The position numbers and the translations under genes were made by a program. This document shows positions 1 to 14,622 of a DNA stretch of 64,000 nt, in pieces. The stretch comes from Mycobacterium avium subsp. avium (GTDB taxonomy: Bacteria > Actinomycetota > Actinomycetes > Mycobacteriales > Mycobacteriaceae). Every line of letters begins with the position of its first letter. Within the stretch, counting starts at the first letter, position 1. The notes under the pieces were generated by a model. That model was not told the origin of the DNA. It worked only from the letters and a program-made list of their open reading frames with translations, and did no database searches. The DNA lies in NCBI RefSeq assembly GCF_009741445.1, contig NZ_CP046507.1, positions 1,054,001 through 1,118,000 of the forward strand, written 5' to 3'.

Positions 1-1
1 C

Positions 2-1642
2 GGGCATTCCGCGTCAGGTGTGTGGGTCGACGAGCATGCCCGCACCACGGTGCCCGGGCTGTACGCCGCGGGCGACCTGGCCTGCGTCCCGCACAACTAC
101 ATGATCGGGGCGTTCGTGTTCGGCGACCTGGCCGGCACCCATGCCGCCTCGACCCTGGCCGATGTGGCCGCGCCGCAACAGCTTCCGGCCGACCAGCTGC
201 GCGAGGCGCACGAGCTGATCTACCGGCCGCTGCGCCACCCGGACGGGCCGCCGCAGCCGCAGGTGGAGTACAAGCTGCGCCGGTTCGTCAACGACTACGT
301 CGCGCCGCCCAAGACGGCGGCCAAGCTGTCCATCGCGATCCGCACCTTCGAGCGGATGAGCGCCGAGATCGCCGAGATGGGCGCCCGCAACCCGCACGAG
401 CTGATGCGCGCGGTGGAGGTGTCGTTCATCCGGGACTGCGCCGAGATGGCCGCCCGGTCCTCGCACACCCGCACCGAATCGCGCTGGGGCCTCTACCACG
501 ACCGGGCCGACCTGCCCGGCCGCGACGACAATCAATGGGGCTATCACCTCAACCTGCGCAAGGGCGACGACGGCCGGATGGTGTTCCTCAAACGGCCGGT
601 GGCACCGTATTTCGTGCCGGTTCCGGAGCTGGACGGGCTGCCGCCGGTCGACCGGACCGTGCACCCGGTGCAGCAGCCGCCGCTGATCGGCGGCCAGGCC
701 CCGGCCAGCGCTGTCTCCCGCATCGCTTCCCCCGCAACGGGTTTCGAGCCGCCGTCGCCGCGCATCGCCGCGGTGCTGGCACTCGACGAGCCGAGTGTGG
801 CCGACCTGGCGCCCTACCTGGGTGACCCGGATCCCGGGGTACGCCGCACCGCGGTGGCGACGCTGACCGAGAACACCCCCGAGGGATACGCCCCCGCCCT
901 GCTGGCCGCGCTGGGCGACGACGCCGCCGCGGTGCGCGCCGCCGCCGCCGAGGGCGTCCGGGAGCTGGTCGAGGTGCTGCCCGAACCGGAATCGGTTCGC
1001 GCCCACCTGGATTCGTTCGACCGGGTGGTTCGGGCAGCCGCGCTGTACGTGCTGGCCGCGCGCCGCGCCGGCGACGCCGCCCGGTACCGGCGCGCCCTGG
1101 GCGATCCCGATCACCGGGTGCGCATCGAGGCGGTGCGGGCGCTGGTGTCCGTCGACGACGTGGACGGGGTGGTCGACGCCGCCGGCGACGAGAACCGGGA
1201 GGTGCGCATCGCGGCCGCCGCCGGGCTGGCGACGCTGCGCGACGGGACGGGCCCGGCCGGCGGGGCGGTGCGCGCGCTGGTCGCCGACCCCGACCCGCTG
1301 GTGCGTGCCGCCGGGCTGGCCGTGCTCGGCGAATTGGGCTGCGGCCCAGACGATTACGGGGCCATCACGCAGGCGCTGCGCGCGTCGGCGTGGCAGGTGC
1401 GCGAAGGCGCGGCGCGGGCGCTGGCCGGTGCGGCCGCCGAGGTCGCGGTGCCGCTGCTAGGCGAGGCGCTGGGCGACGCGCACCTGGACGTGCGCAAGGC
1501 CGCGGTGCTCGCCCTGACCCGGTGGGCCGGCGAGCCGGACGCCCGCGACGCCCTGGGGATCGCGCTCAAGGACACCGACGCCGACGTGCGCGCGTACGCG
1601 CGCCGGGCGCTGGAACACCCCGAGCGGGCCGTGAAAAGCTAG
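2..1642 (+). CDS. Flavoprotein (fumarate reductase/succinate dehydrogenase-like) C-terminal part fused to HEAT-like repeats, 5' partial
   Basis: The reading frame is open from the first complete codon at position 2, so the N-terminal FAD-binding portion lies outside the window. The first residues visible (VDEHARTTVPGLYAAGDLA) form the typical C-terminal FAD/active-site segment of succinate dehydrogenase, fumarate reductase or APS-reductase type flavoproteins. A helical C-domain follows, with the family-like ESRWGLYH and RDDNQWGYH stretches. From about residue 250 to the end the protein becomes Ala/Leu/Val-rich helical repeats of the PBS-lyase/HEAT_2 kind (LGDPDPGVRRTAVATL, LGDPDHRVRIEAVRAL, LGDAHLDVRKAAVLAL). 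The redox substrate cannot be told. HEAT repeats suggest a docking surface for a partner such as an iron-sulfur subunit encoded upstream; this is inference. Confidence 0.75.
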   Translation, partial: GHSASGVWVDEHARTTVPGLYAAGDLACVPHNYMIGAFVFGDLAGTHAASTLADVAAPQQLPADQLREAHELIYRPLRHPDGPPQPQVEYKLRRFVNDYVAPPKTAAKLSIAIRTFERMSAEIAEMGARNPHELMRAVEVSFIRDCAEMAARSSHTRTESRWGLYHDRADLPGRDDNQWGYHLNLRKGDDGRMVFLKRPVAPYFVPVPELDGLPPVDRTVHPVQQPPLIGGQAPASAVSRIASPATGFEPPSPRIAAVLALDEPSVADLAPYLGDPDPGVRRTAVATLTENTPEGYAPALLAALGDDAAAVRAAAAEGVRELVEVLPEPESVRAHLDSFDRVVRAAALYVLAARRAGDAARYRRALGDPDHRVRIEAVRALVSVDDVDGVVDAAGDENREVRIAAAAGLATLRDGTGPAGGAVRALVADPDPLVRAAGLAVLGELGCGPDDYGAITQALRASAWQVREGAARALAGAAAEVAVPLLGEALGDAHLDVRKAAVLALTRWAGEPDARDALGIALKDTDADVRAYARRALEHPERAVKS

Positions 1643-2182
1643 TCAGCGCAGGATCTTTGCATACAGCAGGCTGTCCTGCGGTTCGGGCCCCATGGTGGGA
1701 TAGACGGCGTGCCGGGCCAGCCGGCCCTCCAGGAAGAACCCGGCGTGCTCCAGCAGGCGCGCCGAGCGCTGGTTGTCGACGCTGCAGGTGGCCCACACGC
1801 GATAGACCTCACGGTCGGCGTCCAGCGCGGTGAGCAGCATGCCGAGCACCTCCGACATCAGGCCCTTGCCCCACCACCGCCGGCCCAGGCAGTAGCCGAT
1901 CTCCACCGAGTGCGGCGCGGTGCGCCGGCAGCTGAGCAGCCCGACCACCTCCCCGCGGTGCCGCAGCTCGATCACCCAGGTCTTCTCGTCCGCGCTGGCG
2001 TTGAGCTTCTCGGTGATCACCCGCCGGGTGGCCGCCACGTCCGGATGCGGCGCCCACAGCAGGTATTTGGTGACCTGCGGATCGCGGGCGACCCGCTGGA
2101 ACAGCGGGCCGGCGTCGTCGAGCACCGGCAGCCGCAGCGACAGCCGGGGCCCGGTGATGCGGTCGGGAGGGTATTCGGGCAT
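1643..2182 (-). CDS. GNAT-family N-acetyltransferase (RimJ/RimL-like)
   Basis: A 179-residue protein opening with TGPRLSLRLPVLDDAGPLF, the usual start of RimJ/RimL-type acetyltransferases. It carries the central acceptor/CoA region (EIGYCLGRRWWGKGLMSEV, with the pyrophosphate-binding loop R-R-W-W-G-K-G) and the C-terminal ATCSVDNQRSARLLEHAGF motif in which Asn-x-x-Ser and the GF turn are typical. It probably transfers acetyl from acetyl-CoA to an amine, either a protein N-terminus or a small molecule; the substrate is unknown. The ATG at 2182 lies 11 nt downstream of the hydrolase stop on the same strand, so the two genes are probably cotranscribed. A longer reading through the upstream frame would only overlap that gene. 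Confidence 0.85.
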   Translation of the reverse strand: MPEYPPDRITGPRLSLRLPVLDDAGPLFQRVARDPQVTKYLLWAPHPDVAATRRVITEKLNASADEKTWVIELRHRGEVVGLLSCRRTAPHSVEIGYCLGRRWWGKGLMSEVLGMLLTALDADREVYRVWATCSVDNQRSARLLEHAGFFLEGRLARHAVYPTMGPEPQDSLLYAKILR

Positions 2183-2193
2183 GGCGGTGCGGT

Positions 2194-3408
2194 TCAAAGG
2201 CCGAGCGCGCGATAGGTGGTGCGGACGAACCGGGGCTGGGCGGTGCGCAGTTTGGCCAGCGACGTGTTGCCGGCGACGGCGGTGGCGGCGTCGACGGTGA
2301 GGTCGGGAAGGTTCTGGATCAGATAGATCAGGATCAGCTCGGCCGTCGGGTCGGCCTGCCACCACGTCCCGTAGGCGCCGGGCCAGCTGAACGTGCCGAC
2401 CCCGCCCGGGCCGAAAAGCGGTATGCTCCTTGCCGGGTCGGTGACCACCGACAGGTTCAGCCCGAAGCCGCGGCCCACCCAGTACGGCGCGCCCAGGAAA
2501 TTGTGCCGCTTCTGCGCCTCGGTGAGCCGGTCGGTCCGCATCAGCCGGACCGACTCTTCCGAGAGCACCCGCACCCCGTCGATCGTCCCGTCGCCCAGCA
2601 ACATTCGCACGAAGCGCAGGTAGTCGTCGGCGCTCGACCACAACCCGCCGCCGGCGTTGCAGAACGCGGGCGGCGTGACGTGCGGCGGGCCCATCACGCC
2701 GTGCTGCAGCCGGCTGTGCTCGTCGAGGGAGTACATGGTCGCCGCCCGGTGCCGCGCCTGCGGCGAGACGAAGAACCCGGTGTCGGTCATGCCCGCCGGG
2801 CCCAGCACCCGTTCGTCGAGAACCTGGTGGAACGGCTTGTCCTCGATGCGGGCGGCGATGACACCCAGCAGGTCGATCGAGTGGCTGTAGGTGACCTTCT
2901 CGCCGGGTTGGTGCACCAACGGCAGCTTGGCCAGCTCGGCCAGCCAGGCGTCCGGCCCGTGCTGGAACGGCAGCCGCATGTAGGCCTTGGAGATCGGCCC
3001 GGACACCGAGAATCCGTAGGCCAGCCCGCTGGTGTGGGTGAGCAGGTCCTCGATCAGGATGGCGCGGTCGAGCGGGTGGGTGCGGTCCAGCGGGCCGTGC
3101 GGGTCGTCGAGGACCCGCACGCCGGCCAGCTCCGGCGCCCAGCGCGTGACCGGATCCTTCAGGCTCAGCTTGCCCGCGTCGACCAGGCTCATCACCGCCG
3201 CGACGGTCACCGGTTTGGTCATCGACGCGATGCGAAACAGGGTGTCGCGGCGCATCGGCAGCCCCGCCTCCACGTCCCGGTAGCCGATCTCGTTGACCTG
3301 CAGCAGTTCTCCGCGCTGCCAGACCATCGTCACCGCCCCGGCCAGCAGGCCGGCGTCGCACACTTCGCGGATGGAGACGCTGTTGGCGTCGAGGGTCACG
3401 CGATTCAC
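2194..3408 (-). CDS. Beta-lactamase-related serine hydrolase/esterase (class C fold, Rv1367c-like)
   Basis: A 404-residue penicillin-binding/class C beta-lactamase fold protein. The catalytic S-x-x-K tetrad SMTK is at residues 62-65 within LFRIASMTKPVTVAAVM. A possible second-motif Tyr sits in VTYSHSID, and GPGGVGTFSWPGAYGTWWQADP near the C-terminus fits the third-motif region of esterase-type members. I see no obvious signal peptide. Such proteins hydrolyse esters, peptides or lactams; the physiological substrate is unknown. It resembles M. tuberculosis Rv1367c, though in that species the gene is not directly beside pyrR as here. The GTG at 3408 is favoured because a TAACCT box ends 7 nt upstream, which predicts a leaderless transcript. 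Confidence 0.8.
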   Translation of the reverse strand: MNRVTLDANSVSIREVCDAGLLAGAVTMVWQRGELLQVNEIGYRDVEAGLPMRRDTLFRIASMTKPVTVAAVMSLVDAGKLSLKDPVTRWAPELAGVRVLDDPHGPLDRTHPLDRAILIEDLLTHTSGLAYGFSVSGPISKAYMRLPFQHGPDAWLAELAKLPLVHQPGEKVTYSHSIDLLGVIAARIEDKPFHQVLDERVLGPAGMTDTGFFVSPQARHRAATMYSLDEHSRLQHGVMGPPHVTPPAFCNAGGGLWSSADDYLRFVRMLLGDGTIDGVRVLSEESVRLMRTDRLTEAQKRHNFLGAPYWVGRGFGLNLSVVTDPARSIPLFGPGGVGTFSWPGAYGTWWQADPTAELILIYLIQNLPDLTVDAATAVAGNTSLAKLRTAQPRFVRTTYRALGL

Positions 3409-3414
3409 CTGGTC

Positions 3415-3420
3415 AGGTTA
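3415..3420 (-). promoter_or_regulatory. -10 box of serine hydrolase, leaderless
   Basis: TAACCT on the minus strand matches the mycobacterial TANNNT -10 element. It ends 7 nt before the GTG at 3408, placing the transcription start on the start codon. No convincing -35 is visible. Confidence 0.45.
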
Positions 3421-3467
3421 GCGGGCGGGCCGCCACGGCCGCCGCGCGCGGTCGCCCGCGAAATTAG

Positions 3468-5061
<1,594 letters not shown>

Positions 5062-5065
<4 letters not shown>

Positions 5066-6354
5066 GCGTGTTGCTGCGCGGAGTCCGGTTGTACGGCGAG
5101 GGCGACCGGGTCGATGTCCTGGTCGACGACGGGCAGATCGCCGACATCGGCGCCGGGCTCGACATCCCCGACACCGCCGACGTCATCGACGCCACCGGCC
5201 AGGTGCTGCTGCCCGGGTTCGTCGACCTGCACACCCACCTGCGCGAGCCGGGCCGCGAATACGCCGAGGACATCGAAACCGGTTCGGCCGCTGCGGCTTT
5301 GGGTGGCTACACCGCGGTGTTCGCGATGGCCAACACCAACCCGGTCGCCGACAGCCCGGTGGTCACCGACCACGTATGGCACCGGGGCCAGCAGGTCGGC
5401 CTGGTCGACGTGCACCCGGTGGGCGCGGTCACCATGGGTCTGGCCGGCAAGGAACTCACCGAGATGGGCATGATGGCGGCGGGGGCCGCGCAGGTGCGGA
5501 TGTTCTCCGACGACGGCGTCTGCGTGCACGACCCGCTGGTGATGCGCCGCGCCCTGGAATACGCCACCGGCCTGGGCGTGCTCATCGCCCAGCACGCCGA
5601 GGAGCCGCGGCTGACCGTCGGCGCGGTCGCCCACGAGGGGCCCACCGCCGCCCGGCTGGGACTCGCGGGCTGGCCGCGGGCGGCCGAGGAATCGATCGTC
5701 GCCCGCGACGCGCTGCTGGCCCGCGACGCCGGCGCCCGGGTGCACATCTGCCACGCCTCCACCGCGGGCACCGTCGAGATCGTGAAATGGGCCAAGCAGC
5801 AAGGCATCTCGATCACCGCCGAGGTCACCCCGCACCACCTGATGCTGGACGACTCCCGGCTGGCCAGTTACGACGGGCGCAACCGGGTCAACCCGCCGCT
5901 GCGCGAGGCGGCCGACGCGGCCGCGCTGCGCCGGGCGCTGGCCGACGGCGTGATCGACTGTGTGGCCACCGATCACGCGCCGCACGCCGAGCACGAGAAG
6001 TGCGTGGAGTTCTCTGCGGCCCGCCCCGGCATGCTGGGGCTGCAGACGGCGCTGTCGATCGTGGTCCACACGATGGTCCGCCCAGGGCTGCTGACCTGGC
6101 GGGACGTCGCCAAGGTGATGAGCGAAAACCCCGCGCGCATCGCAAATCTGCCCGATCACGGCCGCCCGCTGGAGGTGGGGGAGCCGGCCAACCTGACGGT
6201 GGTGGACCCCGACGCCAGCTGGACGGTGGCCGGGTCGGACCTGGCCAGCCGGTCGGCCAACACCCCCTACGAGGCGATGACGCTGCCGGCCACCGTGACC
6301 GCGACCCTGCTGCGCGGCAAGGTCACCGCCCGCGATGGGAAGTGCCCGGTATGA
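5062..6354 (+). CDS. pyrC: Dihydroorotase
   Basis: A 430-residue amidohydrolase, the same length as the M. tuberculosis enzyme. It interconverts N-carbamoyl-L-aspartate and dihydroorotate. The metal-binding H-x-H is at residues 57-59 ([10 protein letters not shown]). Further metal ligands lie in the VHICHAST and EVTPHHLML regions, and the catalytic Asp is in [14 protein letters not shown]. The ATG at 5062 overlaps the pyrB stop. The gene is followed by a short in-frame linker ORF (6351-6419) before the next gene, instead of the usual tight overlap. Confidence 0.96.
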
Positions 6355-6419
6355 ACCGCGCCGGCGAGGATGCGGTGCGCCGCATGAGCGGCGGCACTGA
6401 GGAGGAGCGGGGCCAATGA
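6351..6419 (+). repeat. MIRU-like coding linker between pyrC and the membrane-protein gene
   Basis: Between the genes lies a 22-codon ORF whose ATG overlaps the pyrC stop (ATGA) and whose TGA overlaps the next start (AATGA). It encodes [11 protein letters not shown]...TEEERGQ. It is similar in DNA and in reading frame to the linker at 32872-32928: both share the CGCGCCGGCGA, GATGC and GAGGAGGAG blocks. This stop/start-bridging design is that of mycobacterial interspersed repetitive units. GAGGAGGAG also supplies the ribosome-binding site for the next gene. Confidence 0.6.
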
Positions 6420-6928
6420 ATTCCGGCACGCTGGTGGGCTCGCTGATCTTCGCGGCCGTGCTGGTGGTGGTGATCGCGGTCGTGATCCAGCTGATGATGC
6501 GCGGCTGGGTGCGCCGCGCCCGGCGGCAGGCCGAGCTGATCGGCGAGCTGCCCGGGGTGCCCGACAAGGTCGGCACCGCGACGGCCACCCTGCAGGGCGT
6601 CTATGTCGGGTGCACCCTGTCGCCGGCCTGGAACGACCGGGTGACGGCCGGCGATCTGGGCTACCGGAGCAAGGCGGCGCTGACCCGCTACCCGGAGGGG
6701 ATCCTGCTGGAACGCATTCGCGCCACCCCGATTTGGATCCCCCAGCAGTCGATCAGCGCGGTCCGCACCGAGCGGGGCATGGCCGGAAAGGTCGCGGCCC
6801 GCAACTCGATTCTGGCGATCCGGTGGCGGCTGCCGTCGGGCGTGGAGATCGACACCGGCTTCCGGGCCAACAACCGGGGCGAATACGACGGCTGGCTGCA
6901 GCCGGGGCGGGAGGAGCGGCGTTCGTGA
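6416..6928 (+). CDS. Membrane-anchored protein of the pyr operon (Rv1382-like), function unknown
   Basis: A 170-residue protein with one N-terminal transmembrane helix (about residues 7-27, [20 protein letters not shown]) followed by a basic stretch ([10 protein letters not shown]). A soluble domain then probably faces the cytoplasm. It contains [26 protein letters not shown] and ends [11 protein letters not shown]. The equivalent position in M. tuberculosis holds Rv1382, annotated only as a possible export or membrane protein. Its conserved place inside the pyrimidine operon is the only hint of function. The ATG at 6416 follows a GAGGAGGAG ribosome-binding site; the stop overlaps the carA GTG by 4 nt. 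Confidence 0.85.
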   Translation: MNSGTLVGSLIFAAVLVVVIAVVIQLMMRGWVRRARRQAELIGELPGVPDKVGTATATLQGVYVGCTLSPAWNDRVTAGDLGYRSKAALTRYPEGILLERIRATPIWIPQQSISAVRTERGMAGKVAARNSILAIRWRLPSGVEIDTGFRANNRGEYDGWLQPGREERRS

Positions 6929-8045
6929 GTGGCAAGGCGCAACTGGTGCTCGAGGACGGCCGCGTCTTCACCGGCACACCGTTCGGGGCGATCGGCCAAA
7001 CCCTGGGCGAGGCCGTGTTTTCCACCGGCATGTCCGGCTACCAGGAGACGTTGACCGACCCCAGCTACCACCGCCAGATCGTGGTGGCCACCGCGCCGCA
7101 GATCGGCAATACCGGCTGGAACGGCGAGGACGCCGAGAGCCGCGGCGACAAGATCTGGGTGGCCGGCTACGCGGTGCGCGACCCGTCGCCGCGCGTGTCC
7201 AACTGGCGCGCCACCGGAAGCCTGGAGGACGAGCTGATCCGCCAGCGCATCGTGGGCATCGCTCGCATCGACACCCGCGCGGTGGTGCGCCACCTGCGGA
7301 CCCGCGGTTCGATGAAGGCGGGGGTGTTCTCCGGTGACGCCCTGGCCGATCCGGACGAACTGGTGCAGCGGGTGCGCGGCCAGCAGTCCATGCTGGGCGC
7401 CGACCTGGCCGGCGAGGTCAGCACGCCGGACGCCTACATCGTGGAACCCGAAGGGCCGCCGCGGTTTACCGTCGCCGCCCTGGACCTGGGCATCAAAACC
7501 AACACGCCGCGCAACTTCGCCCGTCGCGGCATCCGCAGCCACGTGCTGCCCTCGTCGGCGACCTTCGAGCAGATCGCCGACCTCAGGCCGGACGGCGTGT
7601 TCCTGTCCAACGGGCCCGGCGACCCCGCCACCGCCGACCACATCGTGGCGGTCACCCGCGAGGTGCTGGGCGCCGGAATCCCATTGTTCGGCATCTGTTT
7701 CGGCAACCAGATCCTGGGCCGGGCGCTGGGCCTGTCCACCTACAAGATGGTGTTCGGTCACCGCGGCATCAACATCCCGGTGATCGACCACGCCACCGGG
7801 CGGGTGGCGGTGACCGCGCAGAACCACGGCTTCGCGCTGCAGGGCGAGGCCGGCCAGGCCTTCGACACGCCGTTCGGCGCGGCGGTGGTCAGCCACACCT
7901 GCGCCAACGACGGGGTGGTGGAGGGCGTGAAACTCGCTGACGGACGGGCATTTTCGGTGCAGTACCACCCGGAGGCGGCGGCCGGCCCGCACGACGCGAA
8001 CTACCTCTTCGACCAATTCATCGAGCTGATGGAAGGGGACCGCTA

Positions 8046-8046
<1 letters not shown>
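6925..8046 (+). CDS. carA: Carbamoyl-phosphate synthase, small (glutaminase) subunit
   Basis: A 373-residue subunit that hydrolyses glutamine and channels ammonia to CarB. The N-domain begins [17 protein letters not shown]. The class I amidotransferase domain has the nucleophile Cys at about residue 258 ([10 protein letters not shown]) and the catalytic His-x-Glu in [12 protein letters not shown]. The product serves both pyrimidine and arginine synthesis. The GTG at 6925 overlaps the preceding stop. The TAG stop at 8044-8046 shares its last base with the GTG of carB, so the pair is tightly coupled. Confidence 0.96.
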
Positions 8047-11395
<3,349 letters not shown>

Positions 11396-11399
<4 letters not shown>

Positions 11400-12220
11400 C
11401 CGGGTTCGGCGCCCGGCTGGCCGCCGCGAAAGCGCAACGCGGGCCGCTGTGCGTGGGCATCGACCCGCACCCCGAGCTGCTGCGGGCGTGGGACCTGCCG
11501 ACCACGGCCGACGGGCTGGCCGCCTTCTGCGACATCTGCGTCGAGGCGTTCGCCGGATTCGCGGTCGTCAAGCCGCAGGTGGCGTTCTTCGAGGCCTACG
11601 GCGCGGCCGGATTCGCGGTGCTCGAACGCACCATCGCCGCGCTGCGGTCGGCCGGGGTGCTGGTGCTGGCCGACGCCAAGCGCGGCGACATCGGCACCAC
11701 CATGGCCGCCTACGCCGCCGCCTGGGCCGGTGACTCGCCGCTGGCCGCCGACGCGGTGACGGCCTCGCCCTACCTGGGGTTCGGCTCGCTGCGGCCGCTG
11801 CTGGAAGCCGCCGCCGCGCACGACCGCGGGGTGTTCGTGCTGGCGGCCACCTCCAACCCGGAGGGCGCCACCGTGCAGCGGGCCGCCTTCGACGGCCGCA
11901 CGGTGGCCCAGCTGGTGGTCGACCAGGCGGCGGTGGTGAATCGGTCGACGAACCCGGCCGGGCCCGGCTACGTCGGCGTCGTGGTGGGGGCGACGGTGCT
12001 GCAGCCGCCCGATCTGAGCGCGCTGGGCGGCCCGGTGCTGGTGCCCGGGCTCGGCGTGCAGGGCGGGCGGCCCGAGGCGCTGGCCGGGCTGGGCGGGGCG
12101 GAACCGGGGCAGCTGCTGCCCGCGGTGGCCCGCGAGGTGCTGCGGGCCGGCCCCGACGTGGCGGAGCTGCGCGCGGCGGCCGACCGGATGCTGGACGCCG
12201 TCGCCTACCTGGACGTGTAG
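11396..12220 (+). CDS. pyrF: Orotidine 5'-phosphate decarboxylase (mycobacterial type)
   Basis: A 274-residue TIM-barrel enzyme that converts OMP to UMP, the last step of de novo UMP synthesis. The catalytic D-x-K-x-x-D cluster is in [10 protein letters not shown], with the Lys at about residue 95. The start ([26 protein letters not shown]) and the length match M. tuberculosis PyrF. This is the longer family 2 form, not the short E. coli type. pyrE and pyrD are not in this cluster. It is the last gene of the pyr operon and converges with the HTH-TOBE gene across only 5 nt, so there is no room for a separate terminator. Confidence 0.96.
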
Positions 12221-12225
12221 CGGCC

Positions 12226-12648
12226 TCAGTCCGACGCGACGGTCGTGCTGGGCCGGGCGGTTTCCACGATGACGGTGGTGGCCTTGACGACGGCCACCGC
12301 GACGCTGCCGGGGCGCAGCTGCAGCTCCTCGGCGGCCTCGGTGCTCATCAGCGACACCACGGTGAACGGGCCGCACTGCATCTCCACCTGGGTCATCACC
12401 TTGTCGCTGACCACAGAGGTGACCAGGCCCACGAACCGGTTGCGGGCCGAACTGCCGATGCTGAGCGGGTCGGCCGGCGGGGCGGGGGCGTTGGTGCGGG
12501 AGAAATGGGCCAGGTCCTCGCTGGCGATCACCTTGCGGCCGGCGGCGTCGTGACCGACCTCCAATGCGCCCTGGTTGATCCAGCGGCGCACCGTGTCGTC
12601 GCTGACGCCGAGCAGCTCAGCCGCCTGGCGAATTCGCAGGTTCGACAC
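12226..12648 (-). CDS. HTH-TOBE regulator (molybdate/oxyanion-binding-like single-domain fusion)
   Basis: A 140-residue protein. Residues 1-50 form a MerR/excisionase-type helix-turn-helix (LRIRQAAELLGVSDDTVRRWINQGAL). Residues 70-135 form a TOBE/Mop domain (SARNRFVGLVTSVVSDKVMTQVEMQCGPFTVVSLMSTEAAEELQLRPGSVAVAVVKATTVIV), the fold that binds molybdate or tungstate in ModE and ModC. It probably represses or activates in response to an oxyanion, but no mod transport genes are in the window. M. tuberculosis has the PE15/PPE20 pair at this position instead. The start is a GTG, and a TACCAT box ends 7 nt upstream, so the transcript is probably leaderless. Confidence 0.8.
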   Translation of the reverse strand: MSNLRIRQAAELLGVSDDTVRRWINQGALEVGHDAAGRKVIASEDLAHFSRTNAPAPPADPLSIGSSARNRFVGLVTSVVSDKVMTQVEMQCGPFTVVSLMSTEAAEELQLRPGSVAVAVVKATTVIVETARPSTTVASD

Positions 12649-12654
12649 GCCCCG

Positions 12655-12660
12655 ATGGTA
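12655..12660 (-). promoter_or_regulatory. -10 box of HTH-TOBE gene, leaderless
   Basis: TACCAT on the minus strand ends 7 nt before the GTG at 12648, which is the spacing expected when the transcript begins on the start codon. Confidence 0.4.
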
Positions 12661-12995
12661 TCCGATCGCGGCCCCCGGATCGGCCGCAAGCGAAGCCGAG
12701 ACCCGCCGTGACCGGCGATCGACCCGCTATCGACCAGCAGCGCGACACGCGCGACACGCCGTGACGAATGCGTGATCCGTCGCACCGGGCGCCCGCAGCA
12801 GCCGGTGCCGCGTCGCGCAACCACCCCGGCGCCGCGGGCCCACGCCGCCGGGAAACGTCAAAGCCGCAGGTCGCGGGCGCGGCGGCGGCCCGAAACGACC
12901 ATGCGGGAGCCGCCCCGGCGGCGCCGCGCGCAACCTCGATCGACGTCGCACGCCACGTCGCCGCGGCCCCCCACACGCCGGTACATGCTGGGAGT

Positions 12996-13027
12996 TTGCC
13001 CCGTTAAGCAGGGGGGCGGGTTAGATT
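12996..13027 (+). promoter_or_regulatory. Candidate mihF promoter
   Basis: TTGCCC (12996-13001) could be a -35 and TTAGAT/TAGATT (13021-13027) a -10, with a long spacing of 19-20 nt. The predicted leader would be about 95 nt. The match is modest. Confidence 0.3.
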
Positions 13028-13051
13028 TCGTCAGGAGGCCTGAGTACGGTC

Positions 13052-13082
13052 GTCTCCGCTGGCTGAAGTACCCGGCAGAGAC
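13052..13082 (+). other. Stem-loop in the mihF leader
   Basis: GTCTC-C-GCTGG pairs with CCGGC-A-GAGAC around a nine-base loop. This gives ten pairs (one G-U) broken by a single C/A mismatch. It lies 45 nt before the GTG and could stabilise or regulate the mRNA of this abundant DNA-binding protein. Only the sequence supports it. Confidence 0.4.
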
Positions 13083-13126
13083 ACAAAGAGATCGATTGAG
13101 ATTGATTGATCAGATACGGAGGAATC

Positions 13127-13441
13127 GTGGCCCTTCCCCAGTTGACCGACGAGCAGCGCGCGGCCGCGTTGGAGAAGGCGGCTGCCGCACGTCGAGCCCG
13201 AGCCGAGCTCAAAGACCGGCTGAAGCGCGGCGGCACCAACCTCAGTCAGGTGCTCAAGGACGCCGAGACCGACGAAGTCTTGGGCAAGATGAAGGTTTCG
13301 GCGCTTCTCGAGGCGTTGCCCAAGGTGGGCAAAGTCAAGGCGCAGGAAATCATGACTGAGTTGGAGATCGCCCCCACCCGCCGCCTGCGCGGTCTCGGCG
13401 ATCGTCAGCGCAAGGCTCTGCTGGAAAAGTTCGGCTCCTAA
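13127..13441 (+). CDS. mihF: Mycobacterial integration host factor mIHF
   Basis: A 104-residue basic protein, almost identical to M. tuberculosis mIHF in its core. Helical N-terminal half: LTDEQRAAALEKAAAARRARAELKDRLKRG. Helix-two-turn-helix: VSALLEALPKVGKVKAQEIMTELEI. Basic C-end: RRLRGLGDRQRKALLEKFG. It bends DNA as a nucleoid-associated protein and was first found as the host factor for mycobacteriophage L5 integration. The GTG at 13127 is chosen because ACGGAGG lies at the right distance and because the shorter protein is the established form; an upstream in-frame start at 13106 lacks support. gmk follows. Confidence 0.95.
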   Translation: MALPQLTDEQRAAALEKAAAARRARAELKDRLKRGGTNLSQVLKDAETDEVLGKMKVSALLEALPKVGKVKAQEIMTELEIAPTRRLRGLGDRQRKALLEKFGS

Positions 13442-13526
13442 CCCGCCCGCCGACGATGCAGGCCGCACGGCCTGAGGAGGCGGGCCATCGGACCCGAGCC
13501 GTGGGCGCATCCGACCGGGGGCGCCC

Positions 13527-14601
<1,075 letters not shown>

Positions 14602-14622
14602 CGGGGCCGGGCCGGGCGCGCT

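Larger units (their letters stand above)
12661..13126. other. Long intergenic region upstream of mihF
   Basis: About 470 nt without a supportable gene. The first 330 nt are very GC-rich, with only shadow reading frames. The last 130 nt hold the probable mihF promoter, a stem-loop (13052-13082) and an unusually AT-rich stretch, 13082-13117, with repeated GATTGATT before the ribosome-binding site ACGGAGG. A small unannotated RNA is possible but nothing proves one. Confidence 0.5.
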
